NCBI RefSeq assembly: GCF_000971155.1
Contig: NZ_BBLX01000010.1
Coordinates: 1-64,000 of the forward strand
From: Demequina maris
GTDB taxonomy: Bacteria; Actinomycetota; Actinomycetes; Actinomycetales; Demequinaceae
DNA length: 64,000 nt
Direction: 5' to 3'
Shown: piece after piece, positions 25,050-32,843 of the stretch
How positions within the stretch are numbered: position 1 is the first letter of the stretch
Layout of the letters: each line of letters begins with the position of its first letter
Translations under genes and position numbers: made by a program
The notes under the pieces: generated by a model
What the model was told of the DNA's origin: nothing
Database searches by the model: none
Seen by the model: only the letters and a program-made list of their open reading frames with translations

Positions 25050-25381
25050 GGGATCAGAGTATCTCAACCTGCGTTGAGATATCGCCGATGCGGGCCGAAG
25101 GTCCCGAGACGGCGCATCGTCCCTGCTCACGGGGCCCGTGCGAACGGCGACACGCGGGGCTGCGGTGCGCGCGCATCGTCACGTCCGGGGCCACACTTGA
25201 GCCGATAACGGCCTCACTTCTGTCACATCCTTCACGTCCGTATATCTAAGCCCCATGGGTATATGTGGACTTCGCCACACCTTTGACGCTCCCTCACCCC
25301 CGCCGGACGATTGGGCCAACCGGGAGGACAGGGCGCTGCTGAGGGCGTCGGATCACCCTCCCGGAGCGGAGGGAAAAGATC
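25050..25381. other. gene-free divergent region
   Basis: 332 nt between the ArsR-type gene and the 797-residue secreted protein. Contains the ArsR operator (25060-25081), two copies of the repeat core GCATCGTC (about 25114 and 25173), and an AT-richer patch with TATATCT (about 25241) that may be the promoter of the secreted protein. Confidence 0.6.
25060..25081. promoter_or_regulatory. ArsR-type operator palindrome
   Basis: TATCTCAAC and GTTGAGATA form perfect 9-nt arms around CTGC. It lies 11 nt upstream of the GTG start of the ArsR-type gene. ArsR/SmtB proteins bind just such imperfect 12-2-12-like TCAA/TTGA repeats, so autoregulation is likely. Confidence 0.75.
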
Positions 25382-27775
25382 ATGCTGAGGAAGACCCTCG
25401 TGGTCGCGGCCATCGCCGCGCTCACGTTGATGACCAGCTCGCCAGCGCTGGCGACGACAGGCGACACGCAGCCCGGGAACGACGGCGTCCACAAGGTGTG
25501 GGTGTGCAAGTACTCGGGCACGCCCTACGTCGACGAGGTGCTGAAGCCGGGCAAGAACCCGATCGCGGTGGACGGCAGCGCGACCGTCGGCACGTACTTC
25601 AAGGACGGCCAGGGCCAGTCCTACGTGCTCGACGACGTGACCGACGAGAACACCGCGCAGGGCGAGTCTTACAAGGGCACGCTGACGTGCCCCGAGGGCC
25701 GCTCGTTCGACTACGACTGGGAGTACGCGGCGCCCACGTGCACCGCCCTCACCGTCGACTACCCGGCGGCGCTGCCCGCCGGCCAGGCCAACGACGTCAA
25801 CGTGCGGCTCAAGAACCTCGCCACCGGCGAGGAGAAGACGCTCAACTTCCACAACGGCGGCGGCACCTGGTCCGGCACGCAGGTGTTCGACTTCACGTCG
25901 CACCACGCGTGGCCCGGCTGGGGCTACTACGCGGTGACGTGGGTCCAGGTGGCCGGCTCGAACTACCACTGGTCCGGCTCCGTGACGTGCGGTGAGCCCG
26001 AGAAGCCGGTCAAGCCCGAGACCAAGGTCGAGACCACCGAGTGGGAGGTGTCGGACTACCTGTGCGAGTCCGAGACCGTCACGCTCACGCGCAGCGTCAC
26101 GACCACCACGTACTCGTGGGACGAGGGCTCGTGGAGCTGGAAGGCCTCCGCGTCCACCGAGACCGAGACCGACTCCCGCGCGATGACCGAGCAGGAGAAG
26201 GCCGCGCAGTGCGAGGAGCCGCCGGTCGACGTCTGCCTCAACATCGAGGGCGTCCAGACCGAGGTGCCCGAGGGCTACACGACCGACGGCAAGGGCAGCT
26301 GCTGCGAGTGCACTCCCCCGCCGGTGGTCGACAAGTGCCTCAACATCGACGGCGACCAGGCGACCGTGCCCGAGGGCATGACGCGTGACGGGGACGGCGA
26401 CTGCTGGACCCCGAAGCCGGAGACCAAGGTGGAGTACACGGAGTGGTCGGTCTCCGACTACATGTGCACCAGCGAGAAGGTCACCGAGACCCGCACGAAG
26501 TCGACCACGACCTACACGTGGGACACCGCGACCGGCGCCTGGGTGGGCTCGACCTCCGAGACCACCGAGACCCAGAAGCGGGCGATGACCGAGGACGAGG
26601 CCGCGGAGCTGTGCCCGCCGGACGAGCCGCACAAGGTGTTCGTCTGCAAGTACGTGCAGACCCCGGACGGCTACGAGATCGCGCAGACCGGCCAGAACCC
26701 GATCTCCGTGGACACCCACGCGATTCCGGGCTGGGACGACTCGCTGCCGATCGAGGACAACCCCAAGTGGTTCGCCGACGCGCAGGGCCCGTCGATGGTG
26801 ATCGCCTGGGACGAGGAGCAGGGTGACGGGCAGAACAACGAGCCCACCATCGACGACTGCCTCATGCCCCCCGTGGTCCAGGTCTCCGACTGGAGCGGCG
26901 AGCCGATGTGCGGCATGGACTCCTACACCGAGTGGGCCACCGAGACCACGACCGGCTACCTGCTGGTCAAGGACGGCGCGGGCTACTCGTGGGAGCCGTA
27001 CACCACCTACAAGACCCTGTACCGGACGGTGAAGGTCGAGGAGGTCGTGCCCTGCGAGGACGCCACCGCGGAGATCACGGTGATCCCCGCATCGTGCGAC
27101 GCGCCCGGCGCGGTCGACGAGGTGACCACCATGTACGCGACGCTCGAGGGCTCGCTCGACGAGACCGTGGGCGACCACCTCGCGACGTTCACGGCGGACG
27201 AGGGCCACGCCTTCGCCGGCGGTGACACCGAGCTGGTGGTGTCGTACGCGATCGCGGCTCAGCTCACCGAGGGCTGCGCGACCGACTCCCCGACCCCGCC
27301 GTCCATCGACGGGACCATCGTGGGCGAGATCTGCACCGCCGACGCGCCGTACCTCGGGTACGACATCACGCTGACGGACCCTGACGGCGTCTCCACGGAC
27401 GACGGCACGGCGACGATCACCTTCGTCCACCCGACCAACGCGGCGAAGAACTGGACCACGACGGTGGAGATCGGCACCGGCAAGGTCCTCTGGCCCGGGG
27501 CGAGCGTCGACAAGAACGGCGTCGCGAACAACTGGCCCGGATACAAGTACGACGCCGCCAAGGACGAGTGGGTGTCCGTCGGCAACAAGAACTACGGCTG
27601 GACCCGCGCGGAGGACACCGAGGTCATCATCTCGGTCAACCCGAGCAAGTCCTTCGAGGTCTCCTACCCGCCGGCCACCCCGGTCTGCAACTCGGAGCCT
27701 GCCGTCGAGATCCTGAGCGTCCTCGACGCTCCGGCTGCCACCCCGGTGACGGGCGTGGCCACGTACACCGGCTGA
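25382..27775 (+). CDS. large modular secreted protein ending in YTG
   Basis: 797 residues; signal peptide about 1-25. It is built from repeated modules. A VCKY module (KVWVCKYSGTP at about 37, KVFVCKYVQTP at about 417) carries KNPIAV or QNPISV and a later QG(Q/P)S box. A TEWxVSDYxC module occurs at about 219 and 352 with Tyr/Thr-rich strands. A CLNI...VPEG...C module occurs twice between them. Many paired Cys suggest disulfides. No membrane helix or LPXTG follows; it stops at TGVATYTG. No enzyme motif is visible. A surface or matrix protein is likely. Strong hairpins follow the stop. Confidence 0.75.
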   Translation: MLRKTLVVAAIAALTLMTSSPALATTGDTQPGNDGVHKVWVCKYSGTPYVDEVLKPGKNPIAVDGSATVGTYFKDGQGQSYVLDDVTDENTAQGESYKGTLTCPEGRSFDYDWEYAAPTCTALTVDYPAALPAGQANDVNVRLKNLATGEEKTLNFHNGGGTWSGTQVFDFTSHHAWPGWGYYAVTWVQVAGSNYHWSGSVTCGEPEKPVKPETKVETTEWEVSDYLCESETVTLTRSVTTTTYSWDEGSWSWKASASTETETDSRAMTEQEKAAQCEEPPVDVCLNIEGVQTEVPEGYTTDGKGSCCECTPPPVVDKCLNIDGDQATVPEGMTRDGDGDCWTPKPETKVEYTEWSVSDYMCTSEKVTETRTKSTTTYTWDTATGAWVGSTSETTETQKRAMTEDEAAELCPPDEPHKVFVCKYVQTPDGYEIAQTGQNPISVDTHAIPGWDDSLPIEDNPKWFADAQGPSMVIAWDEEQGDGQNNEPTIDDCLMPPVVQVSDWSGEPMCGMDSYTEWATETTTGYLLVKDGAGYSWEPYTTYKTLYRTVKVEEVVPCEDATAEITVIPASCDAPGAVDEVTTMYATLEGSLDETVGDHLATFTADEGHAFAGGDTELVVSYAIAAQLTEGCATDSPTPPSIDGTIVGEICTADAPYLGYDITLTDPDGVSTDDGTATITFVHPTNAAKNWTTTVEIGTGKVLWPGASVDKNGVANNWPGYKYDAAKDEWVSVGNKNYGWTRAEDTEVIISVNPSKSFEVSYPPATPVCNSEPAVEILSVLDAPAATPVTGVATYTG

Positions 27776-27788
27776 TCCCCGGTGTACG

Positions 27789-27853
27789 GGCCCGGCGCGG
27801 TGCGGCCTACCTCAGCGGGCCGCACGCGCCGGGCCACTCCCCTCGGGGAGTGG
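27789..27853. terminator. double terminator hairpin
   Basis: First stem: arms 27789-27807 and 27818-27835, one bulge. Second stem: CCACTCCCC (27834-27842) with GGGGAGTGG (27845-27853), perfect. They follow the stop of the 797-residue secreted protein by 14 nt. Confidence 0.75.
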
Positions 27854-27957
27854 AACAGAGGGGGGATGCTGAGGGGGCGGGGCGCTGAGGCCCGCTCAGG
27901 GCGGGCGCTCAGACCCGCCAACCGTGGGGCCCTCTGAGGGGCGGGACCCACGACGTC

Positions 27958-27999
27958 GATCCCGGCGTCCGGTGAATCATCTCACCGGAGGTCGGGATC
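27958..27999. terminator. terminator hairpin of the L,D-transpeptidase gene
   Basis: Arms 27958-27975 and 27982-27999 pair over 18 bp with two mismatches around ATCATC. It lies 36 nt past the transpeptidase stop, between convergent genes. Confidence 0.7.
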
Positions 28000-28035
28000 G
28001 ATGCTGTTCGGGGTGGGTGGGCGTTGTGCGCGCCG

Positions 28036-28821
28036 CTACGCCTCGTCGATGTAGACGGGCGTCCCGAGCGGGATGCCGATCGCCTCGACCATCTCGGTGA
28101 TCATGCCGTTCGGCACGCGGATGCAGCCGTGCGACACCGAGCGGCCGAACGAGTCCGGGTCGTTCGTGCCGTGCAGGCCGATCACCGCGTCGCCGCCGGC
28201 GAACTCGTCGAGCACCGGCGAGTAGCCCGACAGCCCGTACGCGTACGGCCCGTAGATCCCGTCGGGGTCCGGCGGCTGCAGCAGCTCGCGCACGTAGTAG
28301 ACGCCGCCGGGCGTGGGCAGCTCGTCGGTGCCGAGCCCGATCTCCGTGGTCAGCACCGCGGTCTCGCCGTCCCACACGGTGAGCTCGTAGGCCGCCATGT
28401 CGATCTCGATGCTCATGTGCGTCGCGGCGAGCGACACGTCGTCTGCCGCCACCCAGCCGGTCGAGCCGTTCGGCCGGATCGGCAGGTACACCTCGAGCCA
28501 CGAGCCCTGGATCTGCTTCACCAGGAACGTCAGCGGCGTCGCGTCCGGCACCGTGAGCACGTCGGACGCCCTGATGACGGTCTTCTCCGCACCGTCGGGC
28601 TTCTTCAGCACGGTGATCTTCGTGCCGCGCGCGGTCGCGATGTACGACAGCGTCGTGTCCTCCGACGCGGTCGCGGACGGCGACGGCGAGGCGGTCTCCG
28701 TCGGCTGCGCCGCCACCACGGCGGACGATGCGCTGGGCGAGGGCGACGGCTCGGTCGCGGGCGTGCAGGCGGCGAGCGCGAGCGCGCCCACCACGGTGAG
28801 CAGCGCGACGATGCGGCGCAT
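28036..28821 (-). CDS. L,D-transpeptidase (YkuD) lipoprotein
   Basis: 261 residues. The lipobox LAAC (Cys19) follows a short signal; a Ser/Pro/Thr-rich linker leads to an SH3-like or wall-binding region (about 55-125) and the YkuD domain (about 135-258). The catalytic motif is present: HGTNDPDSFGRSVSHGCIRVPN, with His and Cys in SHGCIR. Enzymes of this type make 3-3 cross-links in peptidoglycan or attach proteins to it outside the membrane. GGGAGG lies 4 nt before the ATG. The first codons contain the repeat core GACGATGCGGCG in complement. Confidence 0.9.
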   Translation of the reverse strand: MRRIVALLTVVGALALAACTPATEPSPSPSASSAVVAAQPTETASPSPSATASEDTTLSYIATARGTKITVLKKPDGAEKTVIRASDVLTVPDATPLTFLVKQIQGSWLEVYLPIRPNGSTGWVAADDVSLAATHMSIEIDMAAYELTVWDGETAVLTTEIGLGTDELPTPGGVYYVRELLQPPDPDGIYGPYAYGLSGYSPVLDEFAGGDAVIGLHGTNDPDSFGRSVSHGCIRVPNGMITEMVEAIGIPLGTPVYIDEA

Positions 28822-28973
28822 CGGACCTCCCTCAGACCCCTCGGCTGCTCAACCCTACGACGCGCATCGTGCCCGCGGAAGCACCGCGTCCCCGACATGC
28901 GCCGAGGGCCGCCCCGTGGGAACGGGCCGCCCCGTGGGAACGGGACGGCCCTCGGACCTGGGCGGTTGGCGCG

Positions 28974-30305
28974 TCAGGCGGTGACGAGCACGGGCTCGCG
29001 CTGCTCGTCCGCGCCGCCGTCGGAGAGCTCGCCGGAGGACGCGTCGCGGTCCTTGTCGGAGCGCATGAGGAAGCTCGCGATCACCGTGACCGCGACGATC
29101 ACGACGGACATCACGAGGTACGCGTTGGCGAAGCCGATGGACTCGTAGGCCTGGCCGAACGGCAGCGAGAACGCCGCGACTCCCAGCGACTTGGCCACGC
29201 CGAAGCCGAGCATGTACGCGGTCGCGGAGATCCTGACGTCGAACATCCTGGTGATGTACTTCATGACGGACACCAGCATCAGCGGCATCTCGATCGCGGC
29301 GAGCAGGCGCCACGCGATGAGCGCCTCGGTGGTGGTGACCAGCGCCGAGCCGAGCACGCGCACCACGAGGATCGCGGCGAACAGCTGCAGGCCGCGCTTC
29401 GCGCCGATCTTGTTGACGAACCAGGGCGCGACCAGCATGACCGCGGCCTCGAGGAAGATCTGGATGGTGACGACCTGCGAGAACAGGGTCACCGGGTCGC
29501 CGTGGTTGACGTGCTGCGCGAAGTAGATGGAGAACTGCTGGTCGAAGACGTCGTAGAGCGCGGCCGTGCCGAACATCAGCACGACGAAGCCGACGAAGCT
29601 GCGGTCCGTGAACAGGCGCTTGATCGTGTCCTTGCTGACCTTGGTGGTCGACGACTCGCCCGCGGCGGCGCTCTGCTTGGCCTGGTCCGGGACCTTGGCG
29701 ACGAAGAGCAGCGCGCCCAGCACGATCGCGCAGAACGACGCGGCCCACCAGATGCTGTCGGGGTTGACGTTCGCCCACATCCAGCCGGCGACCAGGGTGA
29801 TGGTTCCACCGGCGATCGAGCCGAAGAGGCGCGCGTGGCCGTACTCGAACTCGTTGGCGCGTGACGCGCGCTCGTTGAAGGCCTCGACCACGGACACGCC
29901 GGCGAGCAGCACGAGCGCCATGAACATGCCGCCCACGACCGCGGCGCCCACCATGCTCCACTCCATCAGCGGCGGGAACACGAAGGCGAAGAACGGGCCG
30001 ACCATCGCGCCGCACAGCACCACGAAGGCGAACAGGTTCTTCTTGAGACCCAGGCGGTCCTGGAGGTAGCCGTACAGCGGCTGGAGGCACAGCGCGGTGA
30101 TCGCCATCACCGTGTTGATGAGGCCGATGTTGCCCTCGCCCATGCCCTTCTCCGACAGCCACAGGCCGTGGAAGGAGAAGAAGATCTGCCAGATGGCGAA
30201 GTAGAAGAAGTACAGGCCGCCGTAGTTCCAGAAGACCCCGCGCTTGAGGGAGGCCAGGATGGACCCGCCGCCGGTGGCAGGCGTGCTTGCAGTAGGTGCG
30301 CTCAT
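28974..30305 (-). CDS. LacY-family oligosaccharide:proton symporter
   Basis: 443 residues from ATG 30305 (AGGGA 6 nt upstream). Twelve predicted helices. The N-terminus NYGGLYFFYFAIWQIFFSF resembles the start of LacY, RafB and CscB. The block VEAFNERASRANEFEYGHAR keeps the equivalents of LacY Glu126 and Arg144, the sugar-binding pair. It should import a disaccharide or short oligosaccharide with protons across the cytoplasmic membrane. It stands about 260 nt from a GH43 gene on the same strand, so the sugar may be an arabinose- or galactose-containing oligomer, though the family is best known for lactose, raffinose and sucrose. Confidence 0.88.
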   Translation of the reverse strand: MSAPTASTPATGGGSILASLKRGVFWNYGGLYFFYFAIWQIFFSFHGLWLSEKGMGEGNIGLINTVMAITALCLQPLYGYLQDRLGLKKNLFAFVVLCGAMVGPFFAFVFPPLMEWSMVGAAVVGGMFMALVLLAGVSVVEAFNERASRANEFEYGHARLFGSIAGGTITLVAGWMWANVNPDSIWWAASFCAIVLGALLFVAKVPDQAKQSAAAGESSTTKVSKDTIKRLFTDRSFVGFVVLMFGTAALYDVFDQQFSIYFAQHVNHGDPVTLFSQVVTIQIFLEAAVMLVAPWFVNKIGAKRGLQLFAAILVVRVLGSALVTTTEALIAWRLLAAIEMPLMLVSVMKYITRMFDVRISATAYMLGFGVAKSLGVAAFSLPFGQAYESIGFANAYLVMSVVIVAVTVIASFLMRSDKDRDASSGELSDGGADEQREPVLVTA

Positions 30306-30564
30306 GGCACATCCCTTCGGGGAATCTCGTGGAGGTAGGCCGCCGTGGCCTGGACGGTATGCGGCGCGCGGGTGGAGGTCCACGGGCGCAGGCACGCTGT
30401 CACCGCTAACAGAAGGTCACTCTACGTCACCTGGTGTTGAAAACATCGTAATTGGTGGCAGGAGGCAACAATGGGACGTACCGCCTATGCAGGCGCTTAC
30501 ATGCTGGGATTTCGCTGAGACTCTCCGCCGACCGATGCGCGGGAGGCCTCTTTGCCCGGGGTTC

Positions 30565-31581
30565 TCAGCGCATCGTCCCGTCGGGGGGCAGGACCTCCAC
30601 GCCGGTCGGGGCGGGACGGCTCAGCGGCACCGGCTTGCCCCAGACCGGGCGGCCGGCCTCGTCGAAGGGAAGGACCTGCGCGCAGGCCTGGCGGTTGGGC
30701 TCCCACAGCGGGTCGCCGACCAGCTCCGTGTAGGTGCGAGCGTGGTAGACGAGGACGGTCTCGCCCTCAGGGGACTCGGTGAACGAGTTGTGGCCCGGGC
30801 CGTAGATGCCGTTCTCGGGGGCGGAGGTGAAGACGGGGTCCGGGCCCTTGGTCCAGCTCGCGGGCGAGAGGAGGTCCGCGCCCGCGTCCGCGGTGAGCAG
30901 CCCCATCGCGTACTCGATGCCCGTGCCCGACGCCGAGTAGGTGAGGTACAGCCTGCCGTCCTTCTGCAGCACGCTCGGGCCCTCGTTGACCCAGAAGGTG
31001 ACGATCTCCCAGTCGTACTCGGGCTGCGTGAGCATCACCGGCGGCGACGCGAGCGTCCAGGGGTTCTCCATGCGCGCGATGTAGAGGTTCGAGTGCCCCT
31101 TGACGTCGAAGTCCTGCTGCGCCCACACGAGGTACTGGTCGCCGTCCTGCACGAAGCTCGTGGCGTCGAGCGCGAACGTCTCCCAGCCGGTGTCGACCTG
31201 GCCCTTCTCGGTCCAGGTGCCGGTGAGCGGGTCGTCATCGGTGCACTCGAGGCAGAAGATGCGGTGGTTGAAGGTGTCGTCCGCGTGCGGGACGTCGAAG
31301 GTGACGTCGGGGTTGGGCGCGGCCGCGTAGTAGAGGTACCACGCGTCGTTCACGCGGTGGATCTCGGGCGCCCAGATGAGGTGGGACTGCGGTCCGGACT
31401 CGTGCTTGGTCCAGATGGTGACCTCGGGCGCGGCCTGCAGGTCCTCGAGGCGCTCGGCCCTGCGGAGGACGATGCGGTCGTAGAGCGGGTACGAGCCGGT
31501 GAAGTAGTACTGGCCGTCGTGACGCAGGACGCACGGGTCCGCGCGCTGGAGGACGATCGGGTTCGGGATGGTCTCGGGCAC
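30565..31581 (-). CDS. GH43 family alpha-L-arabinofuranosidase-like enzyme
   Basis: 338 residues, GTG start with GGAG upstream. It starts NPIVLQRADPCVLRHDGQYYFTGSYP: the Asp in ADP is the GH43 general base. DATSF supplies the pKa-modulating Asp and FWVNEGPSVL the catalytic acid Glu. The five-bladed propeller pattern runs to the end; there is no signal peptide, so it acts inside the cell on imported oligomers. The sequence resembles exo-1,5-alpha-L-arabinofuranosidases of the Araf43A type. A tandem near-duplicate lies at 32844-33875. Confidence 0.85.
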   Translation of the reverse strand: MPETIPNPIVLQRADPCVLRHDGQYYFTGSYPLYDRIVLRRAERLEDLQAAPEVTIWTKHESGPQSHLIWAPEIHRVNDAWYLYYAAAPNPDVTFDVPHADDTFNHRIFCLECTDDDPLTGTWTEKGQVDTGWETFALDATSFVQDGDQYLVWAQQDFDVKGHSNLYIARMENPWTLASPPVMLTQPEYDWEIVTFWVNEGPSVLQKDGRLYLTYSASGTGIEYAMGLLTADAGADLLSPASWTKGPDPVFTSAPENGIYGPGHNSFTESPEGETVLVYHARTYTELVGDPLWEPNRQACAQVLPFDEAGRPVWGKPVPLSRPAPTGVEVLPPDGTMR

Positions 31582-31688
31582 GGCCGCTCCTCGCGTGGTC
31601 AGACGTCTCCTCGCACCCTATTCGGGCAGGATGCGGGGCGCGACACGAGCCCCCCCGCCACCGCACCACCCCCCCCCCCGCCACACGC

Positions 31689-31705
31689 CGGGACACTCAG
31701 TACTC
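31689..31705 (+). repeat. 17-nt repeat, copy 1
   Basis: Reads CGGGACACTCAGTACTC. The next copy starts exactly 41 nt later at 31730. Confidence 0.75.
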
Positions 31706-31729
31706 CATTCTTGGCCCCGCCGCGCCCCA

Positions 31730-31746
31730 CGGGACACTGAGTACTC
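31730..31746 (+). repeat. 17-nt repeat, copy 2
   Basis: CGGGACACTGAGTACTC, one base different from copy 1. Confidence 0.75.
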
Positions 31747-31810
31747 ATCACGCCCGGCGGGGCGGGCAGATGGCATTCCTCCACCCGTGGAGCGCGACGC
31801 GCGCGAGAAC

Positions 31811-31827
31811 GAGTACTGGGTGTCCCG
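31811..31827 (-). repeat. 17-nt repeat, copy 3 (inverted)
   Basis: Plus strand reads GAGTACTGGGTGTCCCG, the complement of copies 1 and 2 with one change. Confidence 0.75.
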
Positions 31828-31851
31828 CAGCGCGCGGAGCGACGCGGGAAG

Positions 31852-31868
31852 GAGTAGTGGGTGTCCCG
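31852..31868 (-). repeat. 17-nt repeat, copy 4 (inverted)
   Basis: Plus strand reads GAGTAGTGGGTGTCCCG, 41 nt after copy 3, with one further change. Confidence 0.7.
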
Positions 31869-31931
31869 GCCGGGCATGGGGTTGGAGCGGGACCTGTGTC
31901 TCACCTGGATCCCACACGACCCGGGATACGA

Positions 31932-31945
31932 TCCGGTGCACCGGA
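31932..31945. promoter_or_regulatory. GntR operator candidate
   Basis: TCCGGTGCACCGGA is a perfect 14-nt palindrome ending 25 nt before the GntR ATG. TACGAT (31927-31932) touches it and could be the -10 box, so bound regulator would block its own promoter. Confidence 0.6.
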
Positions 31946-31970
31946 CGTCCACCAGTGCAAGGAGGCATCG

Positions 31971-32621
31971 ATGGCCCCGGAGAGCAAGGCCGACCACGCG
32001 TACCGCGTCCTCACCGAGCGCCTCGCGGACGGCGTCTACCTGCCCGGACACCGGCTTGTGATCGACCGCCTGGTGCGCGAGCACGACATCAGCTCGATCC
32101 CGTGGCGCGAGGCGCTGCGTCGCCTCGAGGCCGAGGGCTGGGTCGACATCATCCCCAACGCCGGCGCGGTGGTGCGGTCCTTCGACACCGAGGAGCAGCT
32201 CGGCACGATGCGCATCCTGGGCCGGCTCGAGCCGCTCGCGATCGCGCTGTCGGCGCCGCGCATGACGCGGGACGAGATCGCCGCGGCGCGCGAGCTCGAG
32301 GAGCAGGCGCAGGCCGCGCTCGCCGACTTCGACGCGGCCCGCTTCGCCACGCTCGACCGCGCCTTCCACGCGCTCATGCGCGCCCACTGCCCCGACGCCC
32401 GCCTCGCCGCGATGGTCGACGCCGAGAGCCTCCGTCTCGCGATGATGGACCGCGTGCTGCCCGCGCACGCTCCGGGCCGCATCGCCGCCACGCCCGAGGA
32501 GCACGAGGGGCTGCTGCGGCTCATCGAGTCCGGCGCGGACGCGGCCGCGATCGAGGACGCCGCGCGTCTGCACCGCCTGCGCACCGTCGCCGCGATCGAG
32601 GCGGCCGCTCGCGAGGGCTGA
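31971..32621 (+). CDS. GntR family regulator, FadR/FCD subfamily
   Basis: 216 residues, ATG with GGAGG 5 nt upstream. The N-terminal winged helix (about 5-70) has AYRVLTERLADGVYLPGHRL and the HTH segment ISSIPWREALRRLEAEGWVDI. The C-terminal all-helical FCD ligand domain (about 80-210) binds small organic acids or sugars in this subfamily. Placed between two GH43 genes, it probably controls one or both together with the symporter. A perfect palindrome just upstream is the likely operator. Confidence 0.85.
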   Translation: MAPESKADHAYRVLTERLADGVYLPGHRLVIDRLVREHDISSIPWREALRRLEAEGWVDIIPNAGAVVRSFDTEEQLGTMRILGRLEPLAIALSAPRMTRDEIAAARELEEQAQAALADFDAARFATLDRAFHALMRAHCPDARLAAMVDAESLRLAMMDRVLPAHAPGRIAATPEEHEGLLRLIESGADAAAIEDAARLHRLRTVAAIEAAAREG

Positions 32622-32656
32622 GCCCGCGCATCGTCCCGCCGCCCCCCTCCCCCTTT

Positions 32657-32740
32657 CCGCAAGTCACACACCTGGCGACCGGTGGGTCCGCGTTCGTGCG
32701 GGGGCGCCCGCACACCCGGCGTCAGATGTGTGACTTGCGG
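32657..32740. terminator. long inverted repeat between convergent genes
   Basis: Arms 32657-32677 and 32720-32740 pair over 21 bp with two mismatches; further pairing continues inward with gaps. It lies between the GntR gene and the second GH43 gene. The arms start CCGCAAGTCACACA. It is longer than a usual terminator. Two copies of GCATCGTCC lie nearby (about 32627 and 32791). Confidence 0.6.
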
Positions 32741-32843
32741 TGGGGGCGTGGGCGAGCGCCGCGCGCCCAGACACGACTCCGCCCGGGCCGCATCGTCCCT
32801 GAGGACGGTCGGACCCAGGCGGTCGCGTCTCGAGGAGGGAGAC

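Larger units (their letters stand above)
31582..31970. other. gene-free stretch with four 17-nt repeats and a poly-C tract
   Basis: 389 nt upstream of both the GH43 gene and the GntR gene. Holds a run of 11 C (31669-31679), four copies of a 17-mer (two direct, two inverted) and, near its end, the GntR promoter and operator candidates. No coding pattern. Confidence 0.65.

Noticed and set aside
31689-31868. CRISPR array
   Set aside because: Only four short copies, two of them inverted, with no uniform spacers and no cas gene.
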